Assembly (NCBI GenBank): GCA_946479505.1
Contig: CAMLGC010000047.1
Coordinates: forward strand, 1-19,425
Length of the DNA stretch: 19,425 nucleotides
DNA from: an uncultured Sphingomonadaceae bacterium
Lineage (GTDB): Bacteria; Pseudomonadota; Alphaproteobacteria; Sphingomonadales; Sphingomonadaceae
Direction of reading: 5' to 3'
Positions 6,780 to 14,334 of this stretch are shown in pieces. A model generated the notes under the pieces. It ran no database searches, had not been told where the DNA came from, and worked only from the letters and a program-made list of their open reading frames with translations. The first letter of the stretch is position 1. Each line of letters begins with the position of its first letter. The position numbers and the translations under genes were made by a program.

Positions 6780-7399
6780 GCGGCGGCGACGGGCAATCCC
6801 AGACGACCGAGCTCACCGCGAAGCGCCGGTGCGTCGGTGAAGTGGAGCGCGATCAGGCCCGCTTCGGCGGCGCCGGCGACGTTGGCCGCATTGTCGTCGA
6901 CGAACACCGTTTCCTCCGGCTTGACGCCGAAGCGGCGAATCGCAAGCGCATAGAGCGCCGGATCGGGCTTGAGCAGCTTCTCGTCGCCCGAGACGACCAC
7001 GTCGCGGAAACGATCGAACAGGTGCGCTTCCTGCGCACGGAAGGAGGGCCAGAATTCGCCCGAGAAGTTGGTGATCGCGAACAGAGGCACGCCGGCTTCA
7101 TCCAGCTCGGCGACAAGCTCGGGCATGCCGGGGACCGGGCCGGGGATCGTCTCGTTGAAGCGCGGCCCCCATTGGGCGATCAGCGCCTCGTGCTCGGGAA
7201 AGCGCGCGATCAGCTCGGCCGAGGTTTCGGCGAAGGGGCGGCCGGCGTCGTGCTGGAAATGCCAGTCGCGCGTAACGACGTCGCGCAGAAATACGTCAAG
7301 CGCCCGATCGTCGTCGATCAGGCGCTCGTAGAGGAACCGGGGGTCCCAATCATACAGAACCTTGCCGACGTCGAAAACGACGGCGGTCGGCCGCGTCAC
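6776..7399 (-). CDS. HAD-superfamily phosphatase (YihX-like)
   Basis: This 207-residue protein has the HAD motifs in order. Motif I is VVFDVGKVLYDWDP with nucleophile Asp10, motif II is ITNFSG, motif III uses Lys in LLKPDP, and motif IV is FVDDNAANV. Motif I reads DxG rather than DxD, as in the YihX/2-haloacid dehalogenase-like branch, together with the cap-domain pattern WHFQHDAGRPFAE. E. coli YihX dephosphorylates glucose-1-phosphate, but substrate prediction in this branch is unsafe. The start is a GTG at 7399 that follows the rpmJ stop codon by one base, so translation is probably coupled to L36 synthesis. Its TAG stop overlaps the pyk stop by 3 nt on the other strand. Confidence 0.9.
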   Translation of the reverse strand: MTRPTAVVFDVGKVLYDWDPRFLYERLIDDDRALDVFLRDVVTRDWHFQHDAGRPFAETSAELIARFPEHEALIAQWGPRFNETIPGPVPGMPELVAELDEAGVPLFAITNFSGEFWPSFRAQEAHLFDRFRDVVVSGDEKLLKPDPALYALAIRRFGVKPEETVFVDDNAANVAGAAEAGLIALHFTDAPALRGELGRLGLPVAAA

Positions 7400-7400
7400 C

Positions 7401-7526
7401 TCAGCCCTGGCGGGCCTTGAAGCGACGGTTGGTCTTGTTGATGACGTAGGTGCGGCCGCGGCGGCGGATCACGCGATTGTCGCGATGGCGATCCTTGAGG
7501 GACTTCAGCGAATTGCGGATCTTCAT
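7401..7526 (-). CDS. rpmJ: 50S ribosomal protein L36, cysteine-less (C-minus) form
   Basis: This 41-residue basic protein is [20 protein letters not shown] followed by [21 protein letters not shown]. It matches the L36 family, but the four zinc-ligand positions (Cys/His ribbon) found in the 37-38 residue form are absent. It is therefore the YkgO-type C-minus paralogue that in many alphaproteobacteria is the only L36. The gene is too short for many ORF finders. The candidate promoter at 7571-7599 lies just upstream. The HAD gene starts one base after its TGA, an unusual partner for a ribosomal protein gene. Confidence 0.95.
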   Translation of the reverse strand: MKIRNSLKSLKDRHRDNRVIRRRGRTYVINKTNRRFKARQG

Positions 7527-7570
7527 GGTTGATTCGTTTCTTGAGCCAGGAGGTCTGAAAATGAGGCGCT

Positions 7571-7599
7571 CGCCTATCGTCGCCCCCCCGCCAAGTCAA
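7571..7599 (-). promoter_or_regulatory. Candidate rpmJ promoter
   Basis: Reading the minus strand, CTTGACT gives a TTGACT -35 at 7594-7599 and TAGGCG a -10-position hexamer at 7571-7576, spaced by 17 bp. This '(C)TTGAC...(A)TAGGCG' form is the kind I associate with ribosomal-gene promoters in sphingomonads. It lies 45 bp upstream of the L36 start. There is no experimental support. Confidence 0.5.
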
Positions 7600-7704
7600 G
7601 GCCGGCGGGCGCGCGACGGGCTTTCGTTACGGGTGGGAACCCTCTAGCACGTCTGAGACGTTGGCGCGATACGGCGTCGGGACGGGCAGACGAAAGGCGG
7701 GCAG

Positions 7705-8298
7705 ATGCGCAAGGCGATGGTGATGGCAGCGGCAGCGCTGGCGGCGACGCTTTCGGGCTGCGCGAGCGGCCCATCGCCGATCGAGGTGACGCGATTCCAC
7801 CTCGACGCGCCGATCGACCGCGGCACGATCACCGTCGAGCCCTTCTCGACGACGGGGCCGGCGAGCCTCGAATACAAGACCTACGCCGCCGCGGTACAGA
7901 CCGAGCTGATGCACAGCGGCTTCACCGTTCCCGCACCGGGCGGCGAGGCCGACTATGTCGCGATCGTCAACTTCCTGCGCGCCTCGCGCGACGTAATCGG
8001 GCGGAGCTCACCCTTTTCGATCGGAATCGGCGCGGGCTCGTTCGGGCGGCATACCGGCGTAAGTGGCGGTCTGAGTTTCCCGATCGGCAAGCGCGGGTCG
8101 AACGAGATCATCATTTCCGAGCTGTCGGTGCAGATTCGTCGGCGCGACGACGGCTCGGTCATCTGGGAAGGCCGGGCGCAACGTTCGGCCCCCGTCGATG
8201 CGCCCGAGGCCGCTGCCATCGTTGCCGCACCTGCCATGGCGCAGGCCTTGTTCCAGAACTTCCCCGGCGAATCCGGCGTCACCATCGAGGTAAAATGA
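7705..8298 (+). CDS. DUF4136-type outer-membrane lipoprotein
   Basis: The 197-residue product has a lipoprotein signal peptide: MRKAMVMAAAALAATLSGCA, with lipobox LSGC and lipidated Cys19. The residue after it is Ala, so outer-membrane sorting is expected. The rest follows the DUF4136 pattern: an early TVEPFSTTGPASLEYKTYA strand, a 'TELMHSGFTV' helix-strand, a Gly/Ser-rich middle (IGIGAGSFGRHTGVSGG), and a VIWEGRAQ strand near the end. Its function is unknown. AAGGCGG stands before ATG 7705. The stop overlaps the ATG of the M14 peptidase gene by 4 nt (ATGA), so the two are one operon and probably translationally coupled. Confidence 0.82.
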   Translation: MRKAMVMAAAALAATLSGCASGPSPIEVTRFHLDAPIDRGTITVEPFSTTGPASLEYKTYAAAVQTELMHSGFTVPAPGGEADYVAIVNFLRASRDVIGRSSPFSIGIGAGSFGRHTGVSGGLSFPIGKRGSNEIIISELSVQIRRRDDGSVIWEGRAQRSAPVDAPEAAAIVAAPAMAQALFQNFPGESGVTIEVK

Positions 8299-9410
8299 CG
8301 ATCAGCATCACCTCCGCCTTCGACAGCGGCAATATCCGCGTGCTTTCGGTTCGAGACGGCGTTGCCGATCTCGAGATCGCGAAGGACAAGGATTCCGATT
8401 TCTACCAATGGTTCTATTTCCGCGTCGCGGGGGCGAACGGAACGACGCGCTTTCGCATCACCAATGCCGGCGGCTCGGCCTATCCCGACGGCTGGCCCGG
8501 CTACAAGGTACGCGCGAGCACCGACCGGCGGACATGGCGGCAGATCGAGACGCGCTATGAAAACGGCGTGCTCGAATGGGAATGGCCGGACGACGCTCCG
8601 CTCGTCTGGTTCGCCTATTTCGCGCCCTATACGCTCGAACGGCACAACCAGCTCGTCGCCGATTATGCAGCGACGCCGGGCTTTTCCCACCGCGAGCTCG
8701 GCAAGAGCCTCGACGGGCGCGCGATCGATTATCTCAGGGCCGGGACGGGGCCAAAGCAGGTGTGGCTCTATGCGCGCCAGCACCCCGGCGAGAGCATGGC
8801 CGAATGGTGGATGGAGGGCGCACTCGAACGGCTCGCCGACACCGACGATGCGGTGACGAAGGCGCTTCTCGCGAAATGCACCTTCCACCTCGTCCCCGAC
8901 ATGAACCCGGACGGGACGGTGCGCGGGCATCTCAGGACCAACGCGGCCGGCGTGAACCTCAACCGCGAATGGCACGCGCCGTCGCCGGAAAAGAGTCCCG
9001 AGGTGCTCGCGGTGCGCGACATGATGGACGAGACCGGGGTCGAGGTCGCGATGGACGTGCATGGCGACGAGGCGATCCCTGCCAACTTCGTCGCCGGCTT
9101 CGAGGGAATTCCTTCCTGGACCGACGCGCTCGGCGACAAATTCTATCGCTTCCAGACCGCGCTTGCGGCGCATACGCCCGATTTCCAGGCCGAGAAGGGG
9201 TATGAAAAGTCGGCGCCGGGCAAGGCGAACATGTCGATGTCGACCAACCAGCTCGCCGAGCGGTTCGGCGCGGTCTCGATGACGCTGGAGATGCCGTTCA
9301 AGGACCACGATCCCAACGCGGACCCCGAGTTCGGCTGGTCGCCCGAACGATCGAAGCGGCTCGCGCATGCGTGCCTGGAGACGCTCGCCGAGCTGATCGA
9401 TACGTTGTGA
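8295..9410 (+). CDS. M14-family zinc carboxypeptidase with N-terminal M14_N domain
   Basis: The 371-residue protein has a beta-rich N-terminal domain (about 1-110, with FYQWFYFRVAGANGTTRFRI and WFAYFAPY) typical of the cytosolic carboxypeptidase-like branch. A zinc peptidase domain follows. Zinc ligands are His163 and Glu166 in ARQHPGES and His256 in DVHGDE. Substrate-binding blocks NPDG (204-207) and NLNREW (221-226) are present, and the catalytic Glu332 is in SMTLEMPF. No signal peptide is seen, so it is probably cytoplasmic although its operon partner is a lipoprotein. Eukaryotic relatives remove glutamates from tubulin; the bacterial substrate is unknown. It overlaps the lipoprotein gene by 4 nt and is followed by a palindromic repeat. 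Confidence 0.92.
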   Translation: MTISITSAFDSGNIRVLSVRDGVADLEIAKDKDSDFYQWFYFRVAGANGTTRFRITNAGGSAYPDGWPGYKVRASTDRRTWRQIETRYENGVLEWEWPDDAPLVWFAYFAPYTLERHNQLVADYAATPGFSHRELGKSLDGRAIDYLRAGTGPKQVWLYARQHPGESMAEWWMEGALERLADTDDAVTKALLAKCTFHLVPDMNPDGTVRGHLRTNAAGVNLNREWHAPSPEKSPEVLAVRDMMDETGVEVAMDVHGDEAIPANFVAGFEGIPSWTDALGDKFYRFQTALAAHTPDFQAEKGYEKSAPGKANMSMSTNQLAERFGAVSMTLEMPFKDHDPNADPEFGWSPERSKRLAHACLETLAELIDTL

Positions 9411-9415
9411 AATCC

Positions 9416-9473
9416 ATCACGCCAGCCGAAGCTGGGGTCTCTAGACACAAGCGACCCCGCTGGGGTGACGCAT
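9416..9473. repeat. Palindromic intergenic repeat filling the M14-gpmA gap
   Basis: The 58 bases between the M14 stop and the gpmA ribosome site form an imperfect palindrome. ATCAC-gCCAGC...GGGGTC on the left faces GACCCC-GCTGGGGTGACG on the right, with local hairpins CCAG-ccgaag-CTGG and ACCCC-gct-GGGGT. It is of a family common between genes in sphingomonads, in my recollection. The right edge abuts AGGAG (9474-9478), so the repeat supplies the whole leader of gpmA and may also end the upstream transcript. Confidence 0.7.
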
Positions 9474-9483
9474 AGGAGTGCCG

Positions 9484-10170
9484 ATGCCCACGCTCGTCCT
9501 GATCCGCCACGGCCAATCGGCATGGAACCTGGAAAACCGCTTCACCGGCTGGTGGGACGTGGACTTGACCGAAAAGGGCGTTGCCGAGGCCGAGGCGGCG
9601 GGGGTGATGCTTGCCGAAAATGGTTTCGATTTCGACCTGACCTTCACCAGCCTCCAGACGCGCGCGATCAAGACGCTCAACATCGCGCTGGAAAAGATGG
9701 GCCGGCTCTGGCTGCCGACCGAAAAGGACTGGCGCTTGAACGAGCGGCATTATGGCGGCCTGACCGGGCTCAACAAGGCCGAGACCGCCGCCAAGCACGG
9801 CGACGAGCAGGTCCATATCTGGCGCCGCAGCTTCGACACGCCTCCGCCGCCGATGGAAGCAGGAAGCGCCTACGACCTGTCGAAGGATCGCCGCTATGCG
9901 GGCATCGACGTGCCGGAGACCGAGAGCCTCAAGGACACGATTGCGCGCGTGCTGCCCTATTGGGAAAGCCAAATCGCTCCCGAGCTGAAAACGGGCAAGC
10001 GCGTACTCATCTCGGCCCATGGCAATTCGCTGCGCGCGCTGGTGAAGCATCTGTCCGGGATTTCGGATGACGAGATTACCGGACTGGAGATCCCGACCGG
10101 GCAGCCGATCGTGTACGAACTCGACGACGCACTGAAGGCACGCGAGCGCTATTATCTGAGCGAGCGGTGA
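9484..10170 (+). CDS. gpmA: 2,3-bisphosphoglycerate-dependent phosphoglycerate mutase
   Basis: The enzyme interconverts 3- and 2-phosphoglycerate in lower glycolysis and gluconeogenesis, and so acts two steps before the pyruvate kinase encoded at 5322. The 228-residue protein has the phosphohistidine motif [10 protein letters not shown] (His9), the family block [23 protein letters not shown], the catalytic [14 protein letters not shown], and the second histidine in [11 protein letters not shown]. It is shorter than the 250-residue E. coli enzyme, as is usual in alphaproteobacteria. The start is ATG 9484, since AGGAG (9474-9478) is 5 nt upstream; the in-frame GTG at 9478 overlaps that site. 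A hairpin repeat begins 6 nt after its stop. Confidence 0.95.
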   Translation: MPTLVLIRHGQSAWNLENRFTGWWDVDLTEKGVAEAEAAGVMLAENGFDFDLTFTSLQTRAIKTLNIALEKMGRLWLPTEKDWRLNERHYGGLTGLNKAETAAKHGDEQVHIWRRSFDTPPPPMEAGSAYDLSKDRRYAGIDVPETESLKDTIARVLPYWESQIAPELKTGKRVLISAHGNSLRALVKHLSGISDDEITGLEIPTGQPIVYELDDALKARERYYLSER

Positions 10171-10176
10171 GAAAAT

Positions 10177-10334
10177 CCCTCTCCTTTCAGGAGAGGGAGG
10201 GAGGCGCGCAGCGCCGGAAGGGGGAGGACAGGTGAGCGAACGCAACGTTCTGCCGCCCTCCCCATGGAAGAGAGAGTTCGCACCGGTTGCCCCATTCCCC
10301 CTCCCCGGCTAACACCCGCGCTTTCCGGTAGGGG
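10177..10334. repeat. Repeat-rich intergenic block between gpmA and purE
   Basis: The block begins with a perfect hairpin CCCTCTCCT-ttc-AGGAGAGGG (10177-10197), followed by GGCGC-gca-GCGCC (10203-10215). After further GC-rich sequence comes an imperfect hairpin of CCCCTCCCCGG (about 10298-10307) with CCGGTAGGGG (10325-10334). The arrangement, a C-rich hairpin followed by a GCGC hairpin and purine-rich flanks, resembles the three-hairpin element inside thiC. The first hairpin may act as the gpmA terminator, but it lacks a clear T tract. Confidence 0.65.
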
Positions 10335-10344
10335 TTCGGGACGC

Positions 10345-10827
10345 ATGGCGGACGCACTGGTCGGCATCATCATGGGCAGCACGTCCGATTGGGAAACGCT
10401 GCGCGCCGCCTCCGAGACGCTCGACGCGCTGGGCGTGGCCCATGAGGCCAAGATCGTCTCGGCGCATCGCACGCCCGATCGGCTGTGCGACTATGCCAAG
10501 TCCGCCGAGGCGCGCGGGCTCAAGGTGATCGTCGCGGGCGCAGGCGGGGCGGCGCATCTGCCGGGGATGGCGGCCTCGATGACGGCGCTGCCGGTGCTCG
10601 GCGTGCCGGTCGAATCGAAGGCGTTGCAGGGCATGGACAGCCTGCTGTCGATCGTCCAGATGCCCGCCGGTGTCCCCGTCGGCACGCTCGCCATCGGCAA
10701 AGCGGGGGCGGTGAATGCGGCGCTGCTCGCGACCGCGATTCTCGCGATCTCCGACGATGGTTTGCGCGAGCGGCTCGCCGACTGGCGCGCTGCGCAAACC
10801 GCCTCGGTCGCGGACAGCCCCGCATGA
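10345..10827 (+). CDS. purE: N5-carboxyaminoimidazole ribonucleotide mutase PurE
   Basis: PurE moves the carboxylate of N5-CAIR to give CAIR in de novo purine synthesis, using the product of PurK. The 160-residue class I protein shows [11 protein letters not shown] (substrate phosphate and Ser/Asp positions, about 6-16), [10 protein letters not shown] with His41, and [39 protein letters not shown] and [13 protein letters not shown] complete the family pattern. I use ATG 10345; an in-frame start at 10264 would add residues encoded by the repeat block. The stop overlaps the purK ATG (ATGA), so PurE and PurK are translationally coupled. Confidence 0.96.
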   Translation: MADALVGIIMGSTSDWETLRAASETLDALGVAHEAKIVSAHRTPDRLCDYAKSAEARGLKVIVAGAGGAAHLPGMAASMTALPVLGVPVESKALQGMDSLLSIVQMPAGVPVGTLAIGKAGAVNAALLATAILAISDDGLRERLADWRAAQTASVADSPA

Positions 10828-11888
10828 CGCCGCTCGCGCCCGGAGCGACGATCGGCATCCTGGGCGCAGGCCAGCTCGGGCGGATGCTGGCGGTCGCGGC
10901 GGCGCAGCTTGGCTATCGCACACATATTTTCGCGCCCGCGCCGGGTCCTGGCTGCGACGTCTCGCACGATTTCACCGCGGCGGCGTGGGACGACCACGAC
11001 GCCGTCGATCGCTTCGCGGCGGCGGTCGATGTCGTCACCTACGAGTTCGAGAATGTCGATCTGGGCGTGGTCGATCGACTGACGACAAAGGTGCCGGTAC
11101 GGCCGGGCAAGCGCTCGCTCGAAGTCTCCCGCGACCGCGTGAACGAGAAGAATTGCGTGCGCGATCTGGGCGGGCAGACCGCGCCTTTCGCGGCGGTGGC
11201 GACGCGCGAGGACCTCGACACGGCGATCGCCGAGATCGGATGCCCGGCGATCCTCAAGACGACGCGCTTCGGCTATGACGGCAAGGGCCAGGCGCGGCTC
11301 GCCTCGGCCGACGAGGCCGATACCGCTTGGGAGGCGATCGGCGGCGGGCCCGCGGTGCTCGAGCGGTTCGTGATCTTCGATCACGAATTCTCGATCATCA
11401 TCGCGCGGCGCGAGGACGGGGCGATCACGAGCTATCCGCCGCCGAAGAACGAGCATGAGAACGGCATATTGCGCCGCTCCACCCTGCCCGCCCCCGCCGA
11501 AATCGCCTCGCAATGGACCGAGGCGGCGGCGCTTGCGGGTCGCGTCGCCGACACGCTGGGGCATATCGGCGTGCTGACGTGCGAGTTCTTCGCGACCACC
11601 CAGGGCCCGGTGTTCAACGAGATGGCGCCGCGGGTACACAATTCGGGGCATTGGACGATCGAGGGCGCGGTCGCCTCGCAGTTCGAGAACCATGTCCGCG
11701 CGATCTGCGGGCTGCCGTTGGGGGAAACGGCGCTGACCGCGGCGAGCGTCGCGATGGAGAATCTGATCGGCGGCGATGCCGAGCGCTGGGCCGAGCTGCT
11801 CGCCGAGCCGGGCGCGCATGTCCACCTCTACGGCAAGACGGCGCGTCCCGGGCGCAAGATGGGGCATGTGATACGGTTAGGGCGGTAG
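10824..11888 (+). CDS. purK: 5-(carboxyamino)imidazole ribonucleotide synthase PurK
   Basis: PurK is the ATP-grasp enzyme that carboxylates AIR with bicarbonate and ATP, making the substrate of PurE. The 354-residue protein opens with [17 protein letters not shown] and has the VVTYEFENV segment, then ATP-binding [18 protein letters not shown]. Near the carboxylation site it has [29 protein letters not shown], and [19 protein letters not shown], all family signatures. Length is normal. It begins inside the purE stop (ATGA) and ends 14 nt before a large inverted repeat that separates it from the convergent hydrolase gene. Confidence 0.96.
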   Translation: MTPLAPGATIGILGAGQLGRMLAVAAAQLGYRTHIFAPAPGPGCDVSHDFTAAAWDDHDAVDRFAAAVDVVTYEFENVDLGVVDRLTTKVPVRPGKRSLEVSRDRVNEKNCVRDLGGQTAPFAAVATREDLDTAIAEIGCPAILKTTRFGYDGKGQARLASADEADTAWEAIGGGPAVLERFVIFDHEFSIIIARREDGAITSYPPPKNEHENGILRRSTLPAPAEIASQWTEAAALAGRVADTLGHIGVLTCEFFATTQGPVFNEMAPRVHNSGHWTIEGAVASQFENHVRAICGLPLGETALTAASVAMENLIGGDAERWAELLAEPGAHVHLYGKTARPGRKMGHVIRLGR

Positions 11889-11902
11889 CTTCCGCCCTCC
11901 CG

Positions 11903-11993
11903 CCGTCACCCTGAACTCGTTTCAGGGTCCAATTCTCCTCGTGCACTACCGCTTGAGGCAGGGTCGGATGCTGAAACAAGTTCAGCATGACGG
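11903..11993. repeat. 91-bp MITE-like inverted repeat between convergent genes
   Basis: The two 27-nt arms are CCGTCACCCTGAACTCGTTT... (11903-11929) and ...AAGTTCAGCATGACGG (11967-11993). Each is the reverse complement of the other with about five mismatches, and each arm is itself a small hairpin (CCCTGAA...TTCAGGG and GCTGAA...TTCAGC). A 37-nt centre separates them. The 'CGTCATGCTGAACTTGTTTC' type is familiar from intergenic regions of sphingomonads and relatives. Lying between the ends of purK and the convergent hydrolase gene, it may serve as a bidirectional terminator. Confidence 0.8.
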
Positions 11994-12009
11994 CGGCAAG
12001 GTGCTTGGG

Positions 12010-13911
12010 TCAGTGCACCACCGGCAGCGCGATGTAGCTTTCGTGAGGGCCGCTGACCGTCACCTTCTGCATTGCCTTCTGGTATGCCGCCGGCTCGGCG
12101 AACATGATGTTCGGAACGAAGGTCTGGGGGTTGCGATCGTAGAGCGGGAACCAGCTCGACTGGACCTGGACCATGATGCGGTGGCCCGGCAGGAAAACGT
12201 GGTTCGCGTTCGGTAGCGCGAACTCGTAGGCGAGCGGCACGTTCGCCTCCAGCGGCTTCGGCTCGGCGAGGCTCTCGCGGTAGCGGCCGCGAAAGATGTC
12301 CATGCCGACGGCGAGCTGGTAGCCGCCCATCTCGGCGTTGCCGGCGACGCGATCGGGATAGACGTCGATCAGCTTGACGACCCAATCCGAATCGGTGCCG
12401 CTGGTCGAGGCGGTGAGGTGCACGACGGGCTGACCCGCGATCGCCACCGGATCGGTGAGCACATCGCTGGTGAAGGTAAGCACGTCCGGCCGGCTGGCGA
12501 ACTGGCGCTGGTCATCGACGAGCCAGTCGTGCCAGGTCGAGCCGGTGCCCGAACGGCTGACGATCGGGCGGATGCGGTAGGTGACGGGGTTGGCGGGATC
12601 GGAGACATAGTCTGCGGTGATCGTCCCCTCCGGCGCGGCGGTGAAGCCGAGCGCGTGGTGCGGCCGCAGATAGAGCTTCGAGGCTTCGGCCTCGCTCACG
12701 ATCGGCCACGCCTGGAGCCGCTGCCACTCGTTCGCGCCGGTGCGGTAGGCGGTGACGGGCGCAACATCCATCGGCGCGCCCTTGAGATAGTGCGCGAGGA
12801 ACGGCGCGAGGATGTGCATCCGCCACCATTTGGCGGTGTCGGTGCCGTATTGGATTGCGCCGAGATGCGTTCCGTCGGCTATCTCCTGGCCGTGATACCA
12901 AGGGCCGAACGACAGATAGACCATGTCGTTGTTCCGGTCCTTGGGCTCCATCGCGGCATAGACGGCGGGGGCGCCGTAAATGTCCTCCTGGTCCCATTGG
13001 CCGGCGACGATCATCGTCGGGACCCTCAAGGGCTGCTTGGCGAGGATCTTGTCCATCGCCTGGTCCTGCCAGAAATCGTCATAGGCGACGTGGGTGCTGA
13101 CCTTGCGCCAGAAGCCCACCTGATCGAGCCCGTGCGCCGTGGCGACCGCGCCCGCCGATCCGCCCCGGATATAGACGGTGTAATCGTCATAGGCGGTGTC
13201 GGTCCAACCCGAGCTGTTGTCCCTGGTCGCCTCCTGCTCCCAGATGTACGGCATCATCGTTTCGCGGAACGCGCCGTTGTGGAACCAGTCGTCGCCGCGC
13301 CAGCCGTCGACCATCGGGTTCATCGGCACCGCGACGGCGAGCGCCGGGTGCGGATTGACGAGCGCCATCAGCGGCTCGAACCCGTCGTACGAGATGCCGA
13401 GGATGCCGACCTTGCCGTTCGATTCGGGAAGGTGCTTCACCAGCCAGTCGATCGTATCCCAGGCGTCGGTGGAATCGTCGGTCCCGGTGGGGTTCCACTT
13501 CGTTCCCGCGAGCGGCGGGTTCATGATGTAGATGCCTTCGGACCCGTATTTCCCGCGCACGTCCTGGACGACGCGGATGTAATGCCCTTGCGCGATCACG
13601 TCGGCGGCGTTGTCGTATCCCTGGAGCGCTTCCTCCATCGACGCGGTCGCCGGGTTCCCGGTCATCCCCTCGGCATTATAGGGCGTGCGCGTGAGCAGGA
13701 TCGGCGCGTCGTTGGCGCCCTTGGGAATCAGGATGACGGTGTGCAGCTTCACCCCGTCGCGCATGGGCACGTCGACGACGCGGCGCTCGTAATCGAAGAA
13801 CTGCGTCGGCTGCTCAAGGGTCGCAGGGCGTTCGTCATAGGTCTGCCCCGAGACGGTGCCGGTGACACATGCAATCGCTGCGCCGGTGGCGAGCACCCAC
13901 CTGAGTTTCAT
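12010..13911 (-). CDS. Exported alpha-amino-acid ester hydrolase-like enzyme (CocE/NonD, S15 clan)
   Basis: The 633-residue protein has a signal peptide (MKLRWVLATGAAIACVTGTVSGQ, cleavage near residues 22-23) and the CocE/NonD layout. An alpha/beta-hydrolase domain with a helical cap is followed by a C-terminal jelly-roll domain (from about residue 430). The triad is Ser174 in GISYDG, Asp307 in GQWDQED and His340 in GPWYH. Tyr175 follows the nucleophile, and the carboxylate cluster that binds the alpha-ammonium group is present as Asp208 (GDDWFH), Glu309 and Asp310. These numbers coincide with those I recall for the Xanthomonas citri AEH. The family hydrolyses and aminolyses esters and amides with an alpha-amino group, including beta-lactams such as ampicillin and cephalexin. 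The natural substrate is probably peptides or amino-acid esters in the periplasm. The gene stands alone, convergent with purK, 108 nt after the small gene at 14020. Confidence 0.9.
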   Translation of the reverse strand: MKLRWVLATGAAIACVTGTVSGQTYDERPATLEQPTQFFDYERRVVDVPMRDGVKLHTVILIPKGANDAPILLTRTPYNAEGMTGNPATASMEEALQGYDNAADVIAQGHYIRVVQDVRGKYGSEGIYIMNPPLAGTKWNPTGTDDSTDAWDTIDWLVKHLPESNGKVGILGISYDGFEPLMALVNPHPALAVAVPMNPMVDGWRGDDWFHNGAFRETMMPYIWEQEATRDNSSGWTDTAYDDYTVYIRGGSAGAVATAHGLDQVGFWRKVSTHVAYDDFWQDQAMDKILAKQPLRVPTMIVAGQWDQEDIYGAPAVYAAMEPKDRNNDMVYLSFGPWYHGQEIADGTHLGAIQYGTDTAKWWRMHILAPFLAHYLKGAPMDVAPVTAYRTGANEWQRLQAWPIVSEAEASKLYLRPHHALGFTAAPEGTITADYVSDPANPVTYRIRPIVSRSGTGSTWHDWLVDDQRQFASRPDVLTFTSDVLTDPVAIAGQPVVHLTASTSGTDSDWVVKLIDVYPDRVAGNAEMGGYQLAVGMDIFRGRYRESLAEPKPLEANVPLAYEFALPNANHVFLPGHRIMVQVQSSWFPLYDRNPQTFVPNIMFAEPAAYQKAMQKVTVSGPHESYIALPVVH

Positions 13912-13967
13912 CGCTGTTCTCCCCTTTTATGCGCGGCATCCTGCGCCGGGAGGGGAGCGCATGCAAG

Positions 13968-13997
13968 AAGGCCCGCCTCTTGGGAGAGGCGGGCCTT
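13968..13997 (-). terminator. Strong hairpin downstream of the 14020 gene
   Basis: A perfect 13-bp stem (AAGGCCCGCCTCT / AGAGGCGGGCCTT) encloses a four-base loop and lies 22 nt past the stop of the minus-strand gene ending at 14020. The sequence after the stem on the minus strand (CTTGC) is only weakly T-rich, so the stem rather than the tail supports the call. It separates the M16/small-protein operon from the AEH-like gene. Confidence 0.75.
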
Positions 13998-14019
13998 ACC
14001 CGTAATCGCGTGTGGCCGA

Positions 14020-14322
14020 TCAGCCCGCGCGCGTGCCCGTCATCGGGAAGCTGCCGAACGCGCCCGCGCCGACCGTGCCGGTGAGGTTGTCGCCCTCGAT
14101 CGTCGCCTCGCAATCGAGCGTCATCGGCATCGGCACCGTCATGTTCATCTTCCACGACAGCCTGTTGCCGTCGACCTTGCCGTCAGTGATGTCGGCCGAG
14201 CCGAGGCTGCCCGAATTGGTGCCGGTGAAGCTGTTGCCGTCGCTCTTGACGGTGAGCGTCGATTTCTGATCGCCCAGGGGCGACTTGGTGACGCAATCCC
14301 AGGTGCCGTCGACTTCCGCCAT
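14020..14322 (-). CDS. Small beta-rich protein of unknown function
   Basis: The 100-residue product is made of alternating strands: GTWDCVTKSPLGDQKSTLTV, GNSFTGTNSG, DITDGKVDGNRLSWKM, TLDCEATIEGDNLTGTV and FGSFPMTGTRAG. This repeated 'strand-DG-strand' pattern is that of small lipocalin-like or fatty-acid-binding-like barrels, also seen as the C-terminal domain of some amidohydrolases and peptidases. No signal peptide or membrane segment is seen, and two cysteines are present. I prefer ATG 14322, with GGGAG 8 nt upstream; ATG 14328 is only 2 nt from that site. The gene starts 12 nt after the M16 stop and ends before a strong hairpin, so it is the last gene of the M16 operon. A ligand or a role with the peptidase is unproven. 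Confidence 0.75.
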   Translation of the reverse strand: MAEVDGTWDCVTKSPLGDQKSTLTVKSDGNSFTGTNSGSLGSADITDGKVDGNRLSWKMNMTVPMPMTLDCEATIEGDNLTGTVGAGAFGSFPMTGTRAG

Positions 14323-14334
14323 CGTCATCTCTCC

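Noticed and set aside
10264..10344. N-terminal extension of PurE from an upstream in-frame ATG
   Set aside because: The added residues come from the intergenic repeat block, and PurE homologues start near [12 protein letters not shown].
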